Positions 46,901 to 58,239 of a stretch of 64,000 nucleotides of DNA are shown here, piece after piece. A program made the translations under genes and the position numbers. The stretch's first letter is position 1; the number at the start of each line of letters is the position of its first letter. The notes under the pieces are model-generated. The model saw nothing but the letters and a program-made list of their open reading frames with translations, was not told the origin of the DNA and ran no database searches. Source of the DNA: Eucalyptus grandis (Eukaryota > Streptophyta > Magnoliopsida > Myrtales > Myrtaceae); assembly GCF_016545825.1 (NCBI RefSeq), contig NC_052612.1, forward strand, positions 2,542,001 to 2,606,000, in the 5' to 3' direction.

Positions 46901-48544
46901 AAAACTTAGCTTGTTCTTGCTTGATGTTCTTGAGATCCAGATTCAACTCACTCCTGACCAATAAAAACAGCTTTTGAAGGGGTTCCTCATCAGTCCTTCG
47001 GACTGGAATTTCCATGAATTCAGCAGCCTTGATAAAGACCTCCATAACTTTGCTGCAAGCAACAGTAGACGAGAGAAATGGAGTATTATAAAACTTTACA
47101 GGTCTAAGCGTTCACAAAAAACATATTACAACATCAGGAAGATGCTTGAAAGGGAGTAGTAAAAGTTAAATAAAGGACATGTTAACTCCACGAACGATTG
47201 AAGAGTCCTACTATCAAAACAACAGTTACAACTTAAACTAACAATTTCCTCCTTCATTTTATATATAGCAAAAATAAATGGTAGGTCTTGCTTATAACTA
47301 ACATCTAATAGCATAAACATGACTATTGATGCATAACACAACAAAATGAATGGGACATACACATACCTCGGTGCCAAAGACGGTTTCATTAAGCGATAGT
47401 AATTGGACAGGGTATGATGCATGACATAGTTTCCAGTATACTTTGATGACCTTGAGAGGTATATCACAGCAATAACTAGAGGCAAAAGAATACAGACGCC
47501 CACAATCCAAAGTAGAAGAATTCCACCAGAAGCACCATCGATATCCAGCAGAAACTGAGGGAGAGCAATACCCATTTGAAATCCCTGCACAAGACCAGGA
47601 TAATTTTAAGTTTTCTCAAAGAATATTAATCAGATTAGTAGACAGCTTCAAACGACAAGTTACCTGCTTCCCGTCCGGATGGCCATATTTTTCAAAATTT
47701 TCCTTAGATATAGGATCAGTGAGAGCTTGATAAGCCTTGGAAATGTACTCCACGAAATAATTGTGTGCCTCTGATAACAGATATATACAAAGTCAGCTTT
47801 TAGGATACATGAAATATTTAACTAAATCATCCTTGAAGGTATTTGTAAAACCATCAACCTGGATCAGGATTCTTATCAGGATGGTATTGAATTGAAAGTC
47901 TTCTATAGGCCTTCTTTATTTCTGAATCGGAAGCTCCAGGTTCTAACCCAAGAATGCTAAAAGGCTCAAAAACTTGAATCTATGCACGCCAGAAAAAAGA
48001 CAACTCAGTGAGAAACAACATTCAGGAAACTAAAATTCATAGGCATTGATGGCAATAAGAGATGACAAATACAAATGCCAAGAAAAAAAGCTCATAAATA
48101 ACTGGCACGGGTACTGACAACAGCATAATAGATAGGACAATAGAAAAGTTCCCAACATAGATTTTACCTCCCCGCTCATATTTTTGATGTAGTACACTAG
48201 AAATATCATGACGATCCAGAGCAGTACTAATGTCAGGTTGCTGCATGTTGAAAATGTAGAGATCTGTGACAACAAAGATAAACGAGAACATACAGTCATA
48301 AACTCCGGTACCATTCAAAAACATCGAATCCTTTCAAGAAGCCAACCGTGCAACTCACCCTCTTGAATATAGACCTGCGATACTTCCCTGATCGCAAGCA
48401 TTCCGAACACTGGCAGTGCGTGATCTTCGATTTCTTGGTAGCAGCATGGCATAACTTCATAACGGTATAAGGCACCAAAGGCAGCGCCATTATAGTCAAA
48501 ATGAAAATAGGAAACAACGCACTATTCTCCTCCGACGCAGCCAT
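43906..48544 (-). CDS. SEC63/ERdj2-type ER translocon J-domain protein, 10 exons, complete
   Basis: Exons by GT/AG and reading frame: 48544-48359, 48263-48168, 47979-47859, 47770-47664, 47584-47367, 47052-46875, 46772-46653, 46287-46201, 45192-45082 and 44727-43906. This gives 681 aa, close to plant ERdj2 proteins (about 660-690). The protein joins Sec61/Sec62 in the ER membrane and recruits BiP through a lumenal J domain for post-translational import. Seen: a membrane helix near residues 11-31, a second near 72-88, a J domain about 98-165 with the catalytic HPD at 127-129, a third helix about 192-214, a Sec63/Brl domain to about 600, and an acidic tail from about 620 rich in Glu/Asp/Ser. All splice phases join cleanly. 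This is the only intact SEC63 here; its last exon has decayed copies at 12062-12545 and 4338-4440. Confidence 0.93.
45410..45790. mobile_element. MITE in a SEC63 intron
   Basis: Lies in the roughly 1-kb intron between the exons at 46287-46201 and 45192-45082. The ends are imperfect inverted repeats (AGGCCTGTTTGATAA against AGGGTTGTTTGGTAA read inward), a common PIF/Harbinger- or hAT-like MITE end. Non-coding, and it does not touch a splice site. Confidence 0.6.
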
Positions 48545-49330
48545 GGCGACCTTTCAGCACACAAGATCGCCGCAACGGCAACTAAACCTGCACGAATCAA
48601 CGAAATTCAGCACGCCCTCACAAACTATACTAGGTATACGAGCATAAGAATCCAAACAGCATCCAAGCTTTCCAGTCGGTCGGTCCGCACCGAACTCGCA
48701 CTTAACACTAGCCAACAGCACAACACGCATCACGCATCGCATTATAATCCCATAATCAAGGATTCCGCAATGAAACACGCCTCAGTGATAATTCCAACAG
48801 TTCTTCACCACCCACAGAGACCATGCTCCTCTACGCGAATCAAATCACAATCAGATTTTAGCTCCACCGCGCTACTCCGCCCCGGGAACTAGATCATAAA
48901 TCTCGCAGAAATCAATCCAAAAACCACGAAAAACCAGCCCCAATCATCAAAACCCCCAACAATCCAACAAATTCGGCACAAAATCAGGCAAACAGATCCC
49001 GCTAACGAAAATCAAAAAGCGAAAATCGCATGACCAAACACTTCTCGATTGAAAAAACATCCCGGCTCCTCCGATCGAACTGAGGAATTACCGGTTCCGT
49101 CAGGATCGCGATTCGCTGCGGAGGCTGCTGCTCATGCGAGCCCGCCAGCCCAATTGGCAGCGAGCGCCCGAAAATCGGAATGCGTGGAGGCGAGACGAAG
49201 GAGGAAGAGGAGGAAGAGGAGCTTCTCTCTCCGTGGGGTTTTCTGTATTTCGGATTGAGATCTACGAAATGAAGAAGATGATGATGCAATTGAAGCAGTC
49301 GTAACAGTAGGGCTTGGCGGTGGATTACCG
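48545..49330 (-). promoter_or_regulatory. SEC63 5' leader with a probable leader intron
   Basis: Upstream of the ATG (48544) the minus strand shows a possible acceptor, '..gattcgtgcag', near 48590 and a possible donor, 'accg|gtaatt', near 49091. This suggests a roughly 500-nt intron in the 5' leader and a first exon in the CT/AG-rich stretch to about 49330. That would be typical of plant housekeeping genes, but is not proven by sequence alone. The open frames at 49002-49403 would lie in this leader and are not supported as protein. Confidence 0.45.
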
Positions 49331-49544
49331 ATTTTAGCCATGGGAACACGACGGCAGTTGGAGGGCATTTTCGTCCCACTCGTTGAAGATCTTTAGTCAA
49401 CATCTAGGACAGTTTTTGCATACGCGCAATTTGGATACTTTCAAAAGGCTTAATGACACAAAAAAATCTCGGATTTTACTTATTATGGTAGATATCTCGA
49501 ACCTTGTTTATATCATTAAAAATCTTATTAGTTTGTGTCATAAA

Positions 49545-49955
49545 TAGGAGTATTTGTTTTTTTTATCCGGTTCTCGGTTCCCAACTTTTGAGATTGATGA
49601 CTTGACCATATGGTCCCTAGATAGGGAATCGGAGCGAACCTACCGATTCAATCCAATCCGGTCCTATCTAGTGAAACCGATCACTTAACAAAAAGAATTT
49701 TAAAATTTTTAAAAATACTAGATTTGTTTCTCTTTTAATGATTATTGCTATTTTTAAAATTAAAAAAATACATTTTAAAAAAGAGTCGATCTAGTCCAGG
49801 TTCTTCCCTTAACCGGAAACTAGACCATAAATTACCGGTTCCATTTTTATGGAACTGGGAATTAGACTGATGCCTCAAGAAACCAAACCAAATCGGCCAG
49901 TCCGGTTCAACTCGAGTGGTTCCCAATTTGGCTAGTTCAATATGCTCATCCCTAA
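49545..49955. mobile_element. decayed hAT-like MITE
   Basis: The right end, read inward, is TAGGGATGAGCATATTGAAC; the left end TAGGAGTATTTG is weakly alike. Subterminal 'ggttcccaa' words occur near both ends (about 49570 and 49918) and 'ccggt' words recur. It is the same general type as the element at 6798-7632 but more eroded. No clear target duplication. Confidence 0.45.
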
Positions 49956-51884
49956 TAATAATAATAATAATAAAAACCCTGAATTTATACTAGTACAATA
50001 AATATATCCTAGATGGAATTGAAATAGAAAGTACATACGTCACATTTATATTAGTTTAGGTTTTTTTTTGCGATACAAAAAAAAAAAAATTGAGGTATTT
50101 ATGTTGTACTAGATATGATTTTGGATGTTTTGTCATATTTGCCCAATCGAAAAACCCTCCAACAAAAGAAAAATTTTAACCCCTTCTTCGGCCTAACATC
50201 TCGTCTCATCTTATATTATTTTAAGTTAAATAAAGATGCAAAAGATAACGATATAATAATTTTGAAAATTAAATTTCACTGCTGCTTTTTTCATTATTCA
50301 TTGAAATTGGTTCGAATATTCTTGTAAACTTCGGTTTTTACTCTTAAAAGGTTTCGAATGTGTTACCACTTACATGGCGGGGATGAAAATTTATTGTGTA
50401 TTTGTCGTTGGTGATATGGCGATTCGTCACCCGAGAATTCATGTCAAATAATAATTACTATGTGAAAAGAGTTATATCTTCTTTCTAGTTTAATCTATGC
50501 AAACTCCATGGTTGTCAATTTGATTCTCTTTTACAGCATGTTGCAATGTATGAAATCTCAAAGAACAAACATATTATTTGAAGGAGTGAAGTGAACCTCC
50601 TTCGTTTGGTCGGACTTCTGTGAGAATGTACTTTATATATGTTAGAAATACACATTTATTCATTATAATCGAAGTATCCTTTACTGAGTTAAAGCTCGAG
50701 CTACATCTCTTTCACAGTTATTTGAATATACTCATCCTTAGTTAAGTAAATTAATTATAATTATTCAAGTGACAAAAATATTTTAATTCATCGAATCAAA
50801 ATTATTTAATTGAAATTAGTTTGAATTTTATCCTTATTTTAAAGTTTTCAAAGGACTTGTAAATCCATTTATTTTACTTTTAAAAAAATTAAAATTGAAT
50901 AAATTGTATCATTTGATGGAAAACTGTATTTGTTATAAATATATGGATATATCATATAAGCATGTATTTAAAATTACCGAAATCTCAAATCTAACCAAAT
51001 AACCTCTTAACACTATTCTGACTATATATAATTGCGCCATATATGCTTAACCCCTTTCTTTTATTAAACTTATGTAGTAGAGATATTCCGAGGGACTAGT
51101 TTGCGATAATTTCTCCGAATGCTAAATTTTGTAAAATATAGCGCCCATTCCGTGTCGAGCATAAATTTTATTAAGATATTCCGAAGGACCGGTTGCTTCA
51201 TTGCGTATCTAACGTCCAATCTCACTCAACACGTTGAATGGAAAAATAAAAAAAGAAACAACAAATTGGTTGGCTTCTGAATGCACGTGCTTGACTTCAA
51301 CATGTTGCAATTTAGTCCGACAATTTCCTGCAATTATCGACACTGGTCATTCGAAGCAAAAAAACTATCGTTGTTATCCTATTCTTATTTGCAAAAACAG
51401 CCTCGTTTATTGTATTTTTTCATTTTCATACTGAAAATTTGTTTTTGTGTCAATGGAATTGCAGACCCAACTCCATATATATCATCCAAAAGAGCTTTTC
51501 AAGGGTTTTTTACTTCCACATTGCATATTGGGTTAATATTATTGGTAGTCCTTCATTTGCTTTTTGGTTTTGATATAGAGAAATTGTCCAGATAATCGTA
51601 AACCTATTACATAAATGTCAATTCAATACTAAACTTTTTAATTTTATCAATTTAGTTTTAAATTTTTTTACGCAATCACAATGTAATATTGCCAATTGCT
51701 ATTGGAAATTGCCGACATAATGGTGCAGTAATTGCATGCTATCATATGTGACAGATCATTACATTTTTAGTAGAAATTAGTTATATGGGTTTATGATTAA
51801 ATCTACGAAGTTTAAAAGTGTATGACTGAACAATGATAAATTTATGACTAATATTAATTTTTCATGCTATACTATTATTCGACA

Positions 51885-52148
51885 CTAACCACCTAAATAA
51901 GTGCCGGAACCTAGAGGGAGTGTCGATTTTCCAATCTCATCGCCAGTCGATTTCCCTGTCTCATCACTTGTTTCAAACGAAATTTGGCATTTGGCAGAGT
52001 AAACTCCAGGATACATGGCCATCTCAACCCCAAAACAACCTTTCACCTCGAGAAGCCCTCCAAGTTCAGTCCACTTTTTCGTGTGCAAAACTAGGCCCCA
52101 GAGCATCATCATGACCATGTCCGGTACTCTTCCAAAAAGTTCGTCCAC
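51885..52148 (-). pseudogene. short unidentified open frame, possible gene fragment
   Basis: 87 codons of non-repetitive composition (Met- and Gly-rich; 'LHTKKWTELGGLLEVKGCF', then 'PGVYSAKCQISFE' and a Gly/Thr/Ser-rich tail). No family can be named with confidence. No splice partners or promoter are apparent. It may be a decayed exon. Confidence 0.2.
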
Positions 52149-52983
52149 TTCTTCCTTTAGGCAAGATCGGACACGACCCGTTTACACGATGTAAAACCAA
52201 TGAGGCTGAATCGACAACTTGTCTAATTTTGAATTCATAAAAATTAACAAATCGACACATTTCCATTATAAATTAGGTCAAGATTCTTGTCGTACCATCA
52301 AATCCTACGTTTTGTCCGGCTTATTATGATCGACTTAAAATAAAATGTAGAGAGATTCGTTGAAATGAGGAACATCCAATTAGCAATAGGGGTATAAAAT
52401 GGCTAATTCCTATTATAAATGCATTGGTGCTATTCTCTTTAAGATTATCAAACATTAGTGTATACATATTAACGATTCAACTTCCAAAAAATTAACCGCA
52501 TACTCCGCCCTTAAGTCTAGTATCTTTTGCACATTCTCTTTTGATTTTCATGTAAATTATTTAACAAATATTTACTGAACTCGAAACATATTAATTCCGA
52601 CCACAATTACGACCTATTTGAAAAAATTTCGAATTTGTCAAAATTAACTCTAAGATTTCAATTTCAATCAAATGCGAAAATCTTAAAAATCCAAATCTTC
52701 CAAAAATTTCCAAACTTCAAGAATGGGTGAATCGGAGAGAGGATTTGGTAGAGATGTGTAGGAAGCGTTGAATGCACAAAGCCCTGGAAAAGGGCAAAAT
52801 GCTAGAATCTCAGCAACCGTCGATCTCGGCAACGTACAGCGCTGATTACGCCATGGAAATCAAGGGCGTAGCAGTGACTCTAATTTGTTGCCTTTTTCCA
52901 TCCCTCGTCTACTCCAATCTTTGAAGCAGAAAAGCAAAAAAACCGAAATCAAAATCAGGAGGTCTTGCACAGAAAAGACACAA

Positions 52984-53072
52984 GGCTCAGAGAATCTCGA
53001 TTCTCGATCTCATCAACGAGCCCTGATCGGGCTTCAGAGTTTGATGGTATATGTTTTCGGATCATCACTGCC
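52984..53072 (-). ncRNA. candidate box C/D snoRNA 2
   Basis: Read on the minus strand, all four boxes are in order: C GTGATGA (53068-53062), D' CTGA (53037-53034), C' TTGATGA (53016-53010) and D CTGA (52990-52987). The ends can pair (AGGC with GCCT), giving an 89-nt RNA of normal length. The D'-adjacent guide could not be matched from memory to a specific rRNA or snRNA. The D-adjacent guide region is self-complementary (GAGAATC/GATTCTC), so it may not act as a guide. It lies about 80 nt downstream of candidate 1 on the same strand, as in plant polycistronic snoRNA clusters. Confidence 0.65.
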
Positions 53073-53154
53073 TCCAAAATTCGCAGACAATGGAAACAAA
53101 AAGGCTGAAAAAGAAAAAAAAAATTGAATCGGAAGCAACAGCGAGAGCGAAGAA

Positions 53155-53238
53155 GGCCTCAGAAAGCTAGAGAAGACGGAGTGTCGATCAGAGACGGTAG
53201 TCTCAGATGGTACGGACAATCTTACGCATCACAGGCCC
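53155..53238 (-). ncRNA. candidate box C/D snoRNA 1, guide for 25S rRNA 2'-O-methylation
   Basis: Minus strand. The C box is GTGATGC (53232-53226; one base off the consensus), D' is CTGA (53206-53203), D is CTGA (53162-53159), and a terminal stem GGCC/GGCC closes an 84-nt RNA. Upstream of D', the 12 nt TTGTCCGTACCA (53219-53208) are exactly complementary to the conserved large-subunit rRNA stretch TGGTACGGACAA, recalled from plant and yeast 25S. By the D+5 rule the fifth base before D' (53211) would direct methylation of the U in GGUACGG. A second CTGA (53193-53190) could be an alternative D'. A C' box is not clear. Confidence 0.75.
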
Positions 53239-53390
53239 ACGCCGCTCGAGCGAGATGCTACCGGCCACCTAAAGCGCTACGGGAAAGGGGGGAAAGAAGC
53301 AAGCAATCGAGAGCCGTGCGACCGAGTGCTCAGCAATCTGAGCTCGAAGCAGATGACCCGAGCGGATGATGGAAGATCTGAGAACTCTGC

Positions 53391-53413
53391 GATCGACGAC
53401 GACGACGACGACG
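53391..53413. repeat. (GAC)n microsatellite in the snoRNA leader
   Basis: About seven GAC triplets just downstream of the predicted start. The duplicate at 56250-56270 has a shorter, interrupted version. Confidence 0.85.
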
Positions 53414-53435
53414 GCGGGAAGGAGGAGGAGGAAGA

Positions 53436-53640
53436 TACTTAGGGTTTTTTTGTGGTGTGAGATCGGGGTCAAAGAGGGGAGTTAAATAGATGGCGAGGCA
53501 CGGCGAAGCGAAGCTGTCGCAAACCCTAGACGCGTCGGCGCTCGGGTTGGGGATCCGATCACGGGCCGCCAGCATCGGCCCGGGTCAAATGGGCCCGAAT
53601 TTTAGTTTGTTGGGCCCTGGAGACCATGGGCATTTTAGCG
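53436..53640 (-). promoter_or_regulatory. TATA + telo-box + Site II promoter of the snoRNA cluster
   Basis: On the minus strand a TATA-like TATTTAAC is at 53488-53481. A telo-box AAACCCTA (53447-53440) lies just downstream, near the expected start site, and a second telo-box in opposite orientation is at 53521-53528. Three Site II-type TGGGC(C/A) motifs lie upstream (53590, 53611, 53627, read on the plus strand). Telo-box plus Site II is the known promoter signature of plant ribosomal-protein and snoRNA cluster genes, which supports the two snoRNA calls downstream. Confidence 0.7.
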
Positions 53641-53850
53641 ACACGGCCCGATCCATCCATCCATCCATCCCGATTTCACCTCGATCGGCCTGTGTTGGAC
53701 AGCGAACTACGCCTGACTGGACCCGCACGTCGTGATCGGGACTCGCTCAATGATCAGTTCTACTCAGGAATAACCGCAGCATGAGCAAAAATAGATAAGA
53801 AACTTTTGGTCGGAAATGAAATCAAGTATCAAAAAAAATTAATTTGTGCA

Positions 53851-54377
53851 GACCGCCCTCCCTTTCTACCATGAAGATATGGTTGGAGAAGATTGTTAGG
53901 GACAAGACTCTGTCTTTTCACCGGATTCCTCCCAGCACCACAAATCGTAAATTGTTGCATTGCTGGTGAGTAAACCCTTCTTGTTGGCGGAATGATCCAC
54001 CTATTGGTCAGTAGACCTTTTCGAGTAGGGGTTCTCTCATTTCTTATTCTGGTTGGAGGTCCTCATCGGTTCGTGCAGCTGAAGGTGCTTGTTCGAATTT
54101 TTGGAAGCTTCTCTGGTGCAGTTGGCGAGCTGTCCTACCATTCCTACATTTGTATTCATCTCCCTGCACTTGTGTAATTATTGGGATTCGGTAATTTTTT
54201 GTGATTCGGTTTTTGCTTTGCCACTATTTAGTTTTTCTTTGCTCTCGTGCAGTTGGTTTTCTTTACCTTGGCACCATTGTCCTTGTGAGTGCAAGTTCCT
54301 GGTGCCGAGTTGTTGCTGTATAGCGTTCTTGTTGACTTAAATCAATATATATCTCTTACCTTTATCAAAAATAAAAA
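53851..54377 (+). mobile_element. 5'-truncated LINE tail inside duplicated region D1
   Basis: Present in D1 but absent at the matching site of D2 (near 56715). The first frame reads 'KIWLEKIVRDKTLSFHRIPPSTTNRKLLHCW' and then breaks. The last 200 bases are T-rich and end in 'cctttatcaaaaataaaaaaa', a typical plant LINE 3' end. The target duplication is unclear because the site is A/T-rich. Confidence 0.6.
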
Positions 54378-54795
54378 AATTTAAGTCCGTAATTCAATCG
54401 GGCCTTCTCAATTGATCTTACCAGTCTTGTTTGATGAAAATCATTGGCCGACATGTAAGGGGGACTTGATTGAATATTTACATGAATTTCGCCTGTGCAC
54501 GGAATTATTAACAATTCCTTTTATAGTAGGTCCAAGAGAAAACATCCAAGTCTCCTCCTTACCCAACTTGTTGATTGTCCTTTCCTTCTACACCCTACGC
54601 TTCGCCACTTTGGAAAAGGTTCTCCCACATGTTGCTAGATAAGAGGTGTAATACCCCATATATAATATAAATTAGAAGGAATGTCATGTTACTGCTTTAA
54701 TAGTTACTCGCGATTCATGAATTTAATAGCCTTCAAATAACTAATCTATAATATCAAATACTTAATTATATCTTAGCAATTTATTTATAATTACA

Positions 54796-55149
54796 ACTAA
54801 ATATTAAGCACATATCCCTTGATTATATATAACTAAATAATTACCCCATATGTATAATTTTACAATCCAGTTATTACAACTATTAAATGGGGGTCGAAAT
54901 GATAGCTATTATTGCCAGCAAACACTGTAAATGGCAATTAGTCTATGACATAATTACCACAACTACAAGTAGGGGGTCAAAAATATTCAAACTAAATTGA
55001 AAACTTCGGTCTTTCTAGTTTGGGATTCATTTGGTTCAAGTAGTAAGTAAATGAATTTGGATAGTTTGATGATTTGGATTTCGTTTTCTTTTCTTCTTCT
55101 TCCTTTTTGGGGGGGAGAGGGGGGAGAATCGCCAGATTCAAAAGTAGGG
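54796..55149. other. AT-rich intergenic spacer
   Basis: No gene is seen. AT-rich, with a CTTCTTC/G-run low-complexity patch near 55090-55125. Confidence 0.4.
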
Positions 55150-56115
55150 GAAAAATATCATAAAAGTTATAAACATATTGCATTTGTATCAATATAGTCT
55201 TAAACTTTTTAACAATATCAATTCAATATGAAACATCTTGACTTTGTGCCAATTTAGCTTTAAACCCTTTATTGATGCCAATTTAGTTTTAAAACTTTTG
55301 ATTTGGTATCAATTTAGTCATTAACCTTTTTGATCTAGTGTCAACTAGTCATTTCAACTAATTTTGGTTGGATATTATTGCCGTGGACGCCGCCGACTAA
55401 TGTGGCATAACTAACACTAACGTGAACAAGCCAGACACAAGGGTCAACAAGGTCGAGGTTGACCTCCACCTTGTCAGCCTCTAGCGAGGCTCGAGCCCTC
55501 GCTAGCAACAACAAGGGCAGTCTCATGCTAGGCGGGTGAGGTAGTGCAAGGCTTGACCTCACTAGATCTGGCGTGGTTGAGCCTCGCCTAGCCCTTGGCG
55601 AAGCCCTCGCCAAAGGCCACAAGGTCACTCTTGCAAGAGCTCAAGCCCTTGCCCATGGCCAGGAAGGCCTGACCCTCCCAAATCGGGGCGAGGGTGAGTC
55701 CCACTCGCCTAGCGTGAGGCCGCCTTCACAGCTACTACCCATTGGTGAGGACTCGAGCCTCACTAGTGGCTAGTGAAGCTCGTCGACTCCATCGACCCTC
55801 ATCTCTAGTTGGTCGCCTGACCGGTGACTAGCTAGACAAAGGAGGAGGGAGAAGAACAGAAAGAAAGAAAGAAAAAAAAAGAGAAAAGACAAAGAAGAGG
55901 GAAAATGAAAAGAAAATAGATAAATTAATAAATAATTCAAAAATATCAAAATATTATTACCACGTTAACGCCGGCCATGCCATATTAGTCGACTAGTATC
56001 CACATAAGCAATATCTGACCAAAATTAATTAGAAAGACTAAATTGGTATTAAATCAAAATATTTATGACTAAATTGAAACAAAATCAAAAATTTTAGGGC
56101 GAAATTGGCACTGAT
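55150..56115. mobile_element. MITE-like element with GC-rich core
   Basis: Both arms consist of 'aatttagt.ttaaa.c.ttt' phrases in opposite orientation (55190-55350 against 56030-56110). The core at 55425-55840 is GC-rich with 'gaggctcgagccctcgc'-like words, followed by a purine-rich tract (55845-55920). The right end abuts duplicated region D2 and may have replaced the snoRNA genes there. No clear target duplication. Confidence 0.55.
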
Positions 56116-56149
56116 AAAAGCTTTAAGATGAAATCGCACAAGTCAATGG

Positions 56150-57150
56150 ATTTAGAATTGAATCGAGAACCAAGTGAGCTAATGCACAACGATCTAAGAT
56201 CGAAATTGATGAGCCGAGTGGAAGATGGAAGATCTGAGAACCCTGCAATGGAAGACGACGATGACGACGAGCACGAAGATGTTTTGGGCTTTTTGCGGCG
56301 GGAGATCTGGGTCAACGAGAAAAAAAGGGAGGGTGGGGGGTAAATAGATGGTGAGGCGAAGTGAAGCTGTCGTAAACCCTAGACGTGTTGGCGCTCGGGT
56401 GGGGGGACCCAATCTCGGGCCACCGAATTCGGCCCGAGTCAAATGGGCCTAAAATTTCATTTGTTGGGCCTAGGTAGACCATGGGCATTTTAGCTATAAG
56501 GCCCGATCCACCCATCCATCCATCCCGATTTCACCTTGATGGGCATGTGTTGGGCAATGAACTATATGCCCGATCAGACCCGCACATTGTGATTGGGATT
56601 CGTCCAATAATCAGTTTACTTGGGAATTATTGTGGCCACGAGCAAAAATAGATAAAAGAAACTTGTGGTTGGAATGAAATTGAGTATCGAAAAATTTAAT
56701 TCATGGAGCCAAGCGGGTCGAAATTTTAAGTTGGTAATTCAATCGAGCCTTCTGGATTGATCCTGCTGGTCCTATTCAATGAAAATCATCTGCCGGCATG
56801 TACGAAAATAGAACATAAATTTCGGCAAGGGACATGATTGAACATTTCCATGAACTTCCCGTTTCTTCGGAATCATTACTATTTCCTTTGTAGTAGGTCC
56901 AAGAGAAAAGTCTCCTCCTCACCCAACTTATTTATTGTCCCGTCCTCTTACACTCCAAGCTTCGCCACTTAGGGAAAGCCTCTCCCACATGTTGCTAAAT
57001 TGTCGTCACAAGTGTAATACCCCATATATAATTTTGATAAGAGGGAATAACGTGATTACCGTTTTAATAGCCATTTGTGATTCATGAGTTTAATAGCCTT
57101 AGATCAATAATCTATAATATCATATACTTACTTATATCTCAGTAATTTAT
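56150..57150. repeat. duplicated promoter region, copy D2 (orphan)
   Basis: The second copy of the D1 sequence. Site II motifs (TGGGCC near 56435 and 56465) and the inverted telo-box (AAACCCTA near 56374) are kept. The TATA-like word is changed (GTAAATAG) and the downstream telo-box is lost. Left of 56150 the sequence is a MITE, so no snoRNA follows. An open minus-strand frame here (56315-56094) is low-complexity Ser-rich and unsupported. Confidence 0.75.
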
Positions 57151-57496
57151 TTTAGTGATAATCTTGTGGTTGAAATGAAATAAAGTACAATGGACCTATG
57201 AATCGAAATAGGTGCAATTCCAAACCATTACCTTTGAAGATTCAAAGACGTGAAAATTTGACTTAATTGAGATTAGGTGGAGTATTTGATTTAGCATGAG
57301 CCACTTAAAATAACCTTGAGCAATAAACCATGCCGATCCAACTTGATTCGATTACAATCAGAGTCAAATAAATCGACTTACAACTTTCTCTAAAGTCAAA
57401 TGCATCAACCTACATTTCACCGGTGGCGATTTGACTAAGGGGTGATAATCTAAGGCCAATAACTCGAGGGATAATACTCGTTCTTAATCAACGTGA
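57151..57496. other. intergenic spacer
   Basis: No gene, RNA or repeat recognised. Confidence 0.4.
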
Positions 57497-58230
57497 AAAT
57501 TATCCAATAAGTCCTAAATTTATTGTACAATGGCTAATTAAATTCTAAGCTTTTCAATTTTGTCAATTTAATTATAAATCTCTTGACGACTTCTTGATTT
57601 AGGTATACAAATTTTGATGATTTATCAATTTAGTCATAAATTTTTAAAAGATTTGCTCATTTAATCATTTCGATCAATTTTGGCTGGAAAATTGCTAACG
57701 TAACAATCTAGTTAACTTAGACTGTCTTACGAGGCACGATTAATACTGACATGAATAATTTTTATAATCTTTTTTCCTTTTTTTATTTTCTTTTCTTTTT
57801 CCTCCGCTAACCTTAGGCGATAATTACCCTTATCGGCCTTAGGCAAGGAATACCTGTGCTTGGGCTGGCGAGGGTTGCCTAAGGCCAACGATAGTTGATG
57901 AAGGAAAAAAAGAAAAAAAGAAAGAGAAATGGAAAAAGTTGTCTACATCGACACCATCTCACTTAGGACAATCGACATTGACTATGCTGCTACCATATCA
58001 ACGATTTCTGGTCAATGTTGGTTGGAAAAGCTAAATTGATAAATCGTCGAAAGGTTTAAAATTAAATCGACAAATTTAAAAAAAAAAAATTGAATTAAGT
58101 TAACACAACTAAAAATTTTATGAATAAATTAATAAGTTGTCAAAAGGTTTATGATAAAATTGACACAATTAAAATATTTAAGACTGAATTGGCTGTTATA
58201 TATTAAATATATGACTTTTTTGACAATTTT
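57497..58230. mobile_element. MITE with long inverted ends and small GC-rich core
   Basis: Roughly 45-bp terminal inverted repeats: the left AATTATCCAATAAGTCCTAA and the right end, read inward, AATTGTCAAAAAAGTCATAT. Inside are repeated 'caatttaat.ataaa.tttttga' phrases. The core at 57805-57895 carries 'ccttaggc' words between a pyrimidine and a purine tract. Same family style as 4655-5150. Non-coding. Confidence 0.65.
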
Positions 58231-58239
58231 CTCCTTTAT

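Larger units (their letters stand above)
49331..52880. other. intergenic stretch
   Basis: AT-rich intergenic DNA. It contains a MITE-like block (49545-49955), a (TAA)n run (49951-49972), unremarkable AT-rich sequence to about 51890, and a short minus-strand open frame at 52148-51885. Nothing else is recognised. Confidence 0.5.
53335..54795. repeat. duplicated promoter region, copy D1 (with LINE insert)
   Basis: Aligns with 56150-57150: 'gatggaagatctgagaa', 'gtcgcaaaccctagacg', 'catgggcattttagc', 'ggcccgatccatccatccatccatcccgatttcacc', 'gagcaaaaatagata', then, after the LINE insert, 'gtaattcaatcg.gccttct', 'tagtaggtccaagagaaaa' and 'gtgtaataccccatatataat'. D1 keeps the snoRNA genes on its left; D2 does not. 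Confidence 0.85.

Noticed and set aside
52740..52880. H/ACA snoRNA downstream of the C/D candidates
   Set aside because: Two small hairpins and an ACA are visible, but no convincing H box lies between them.
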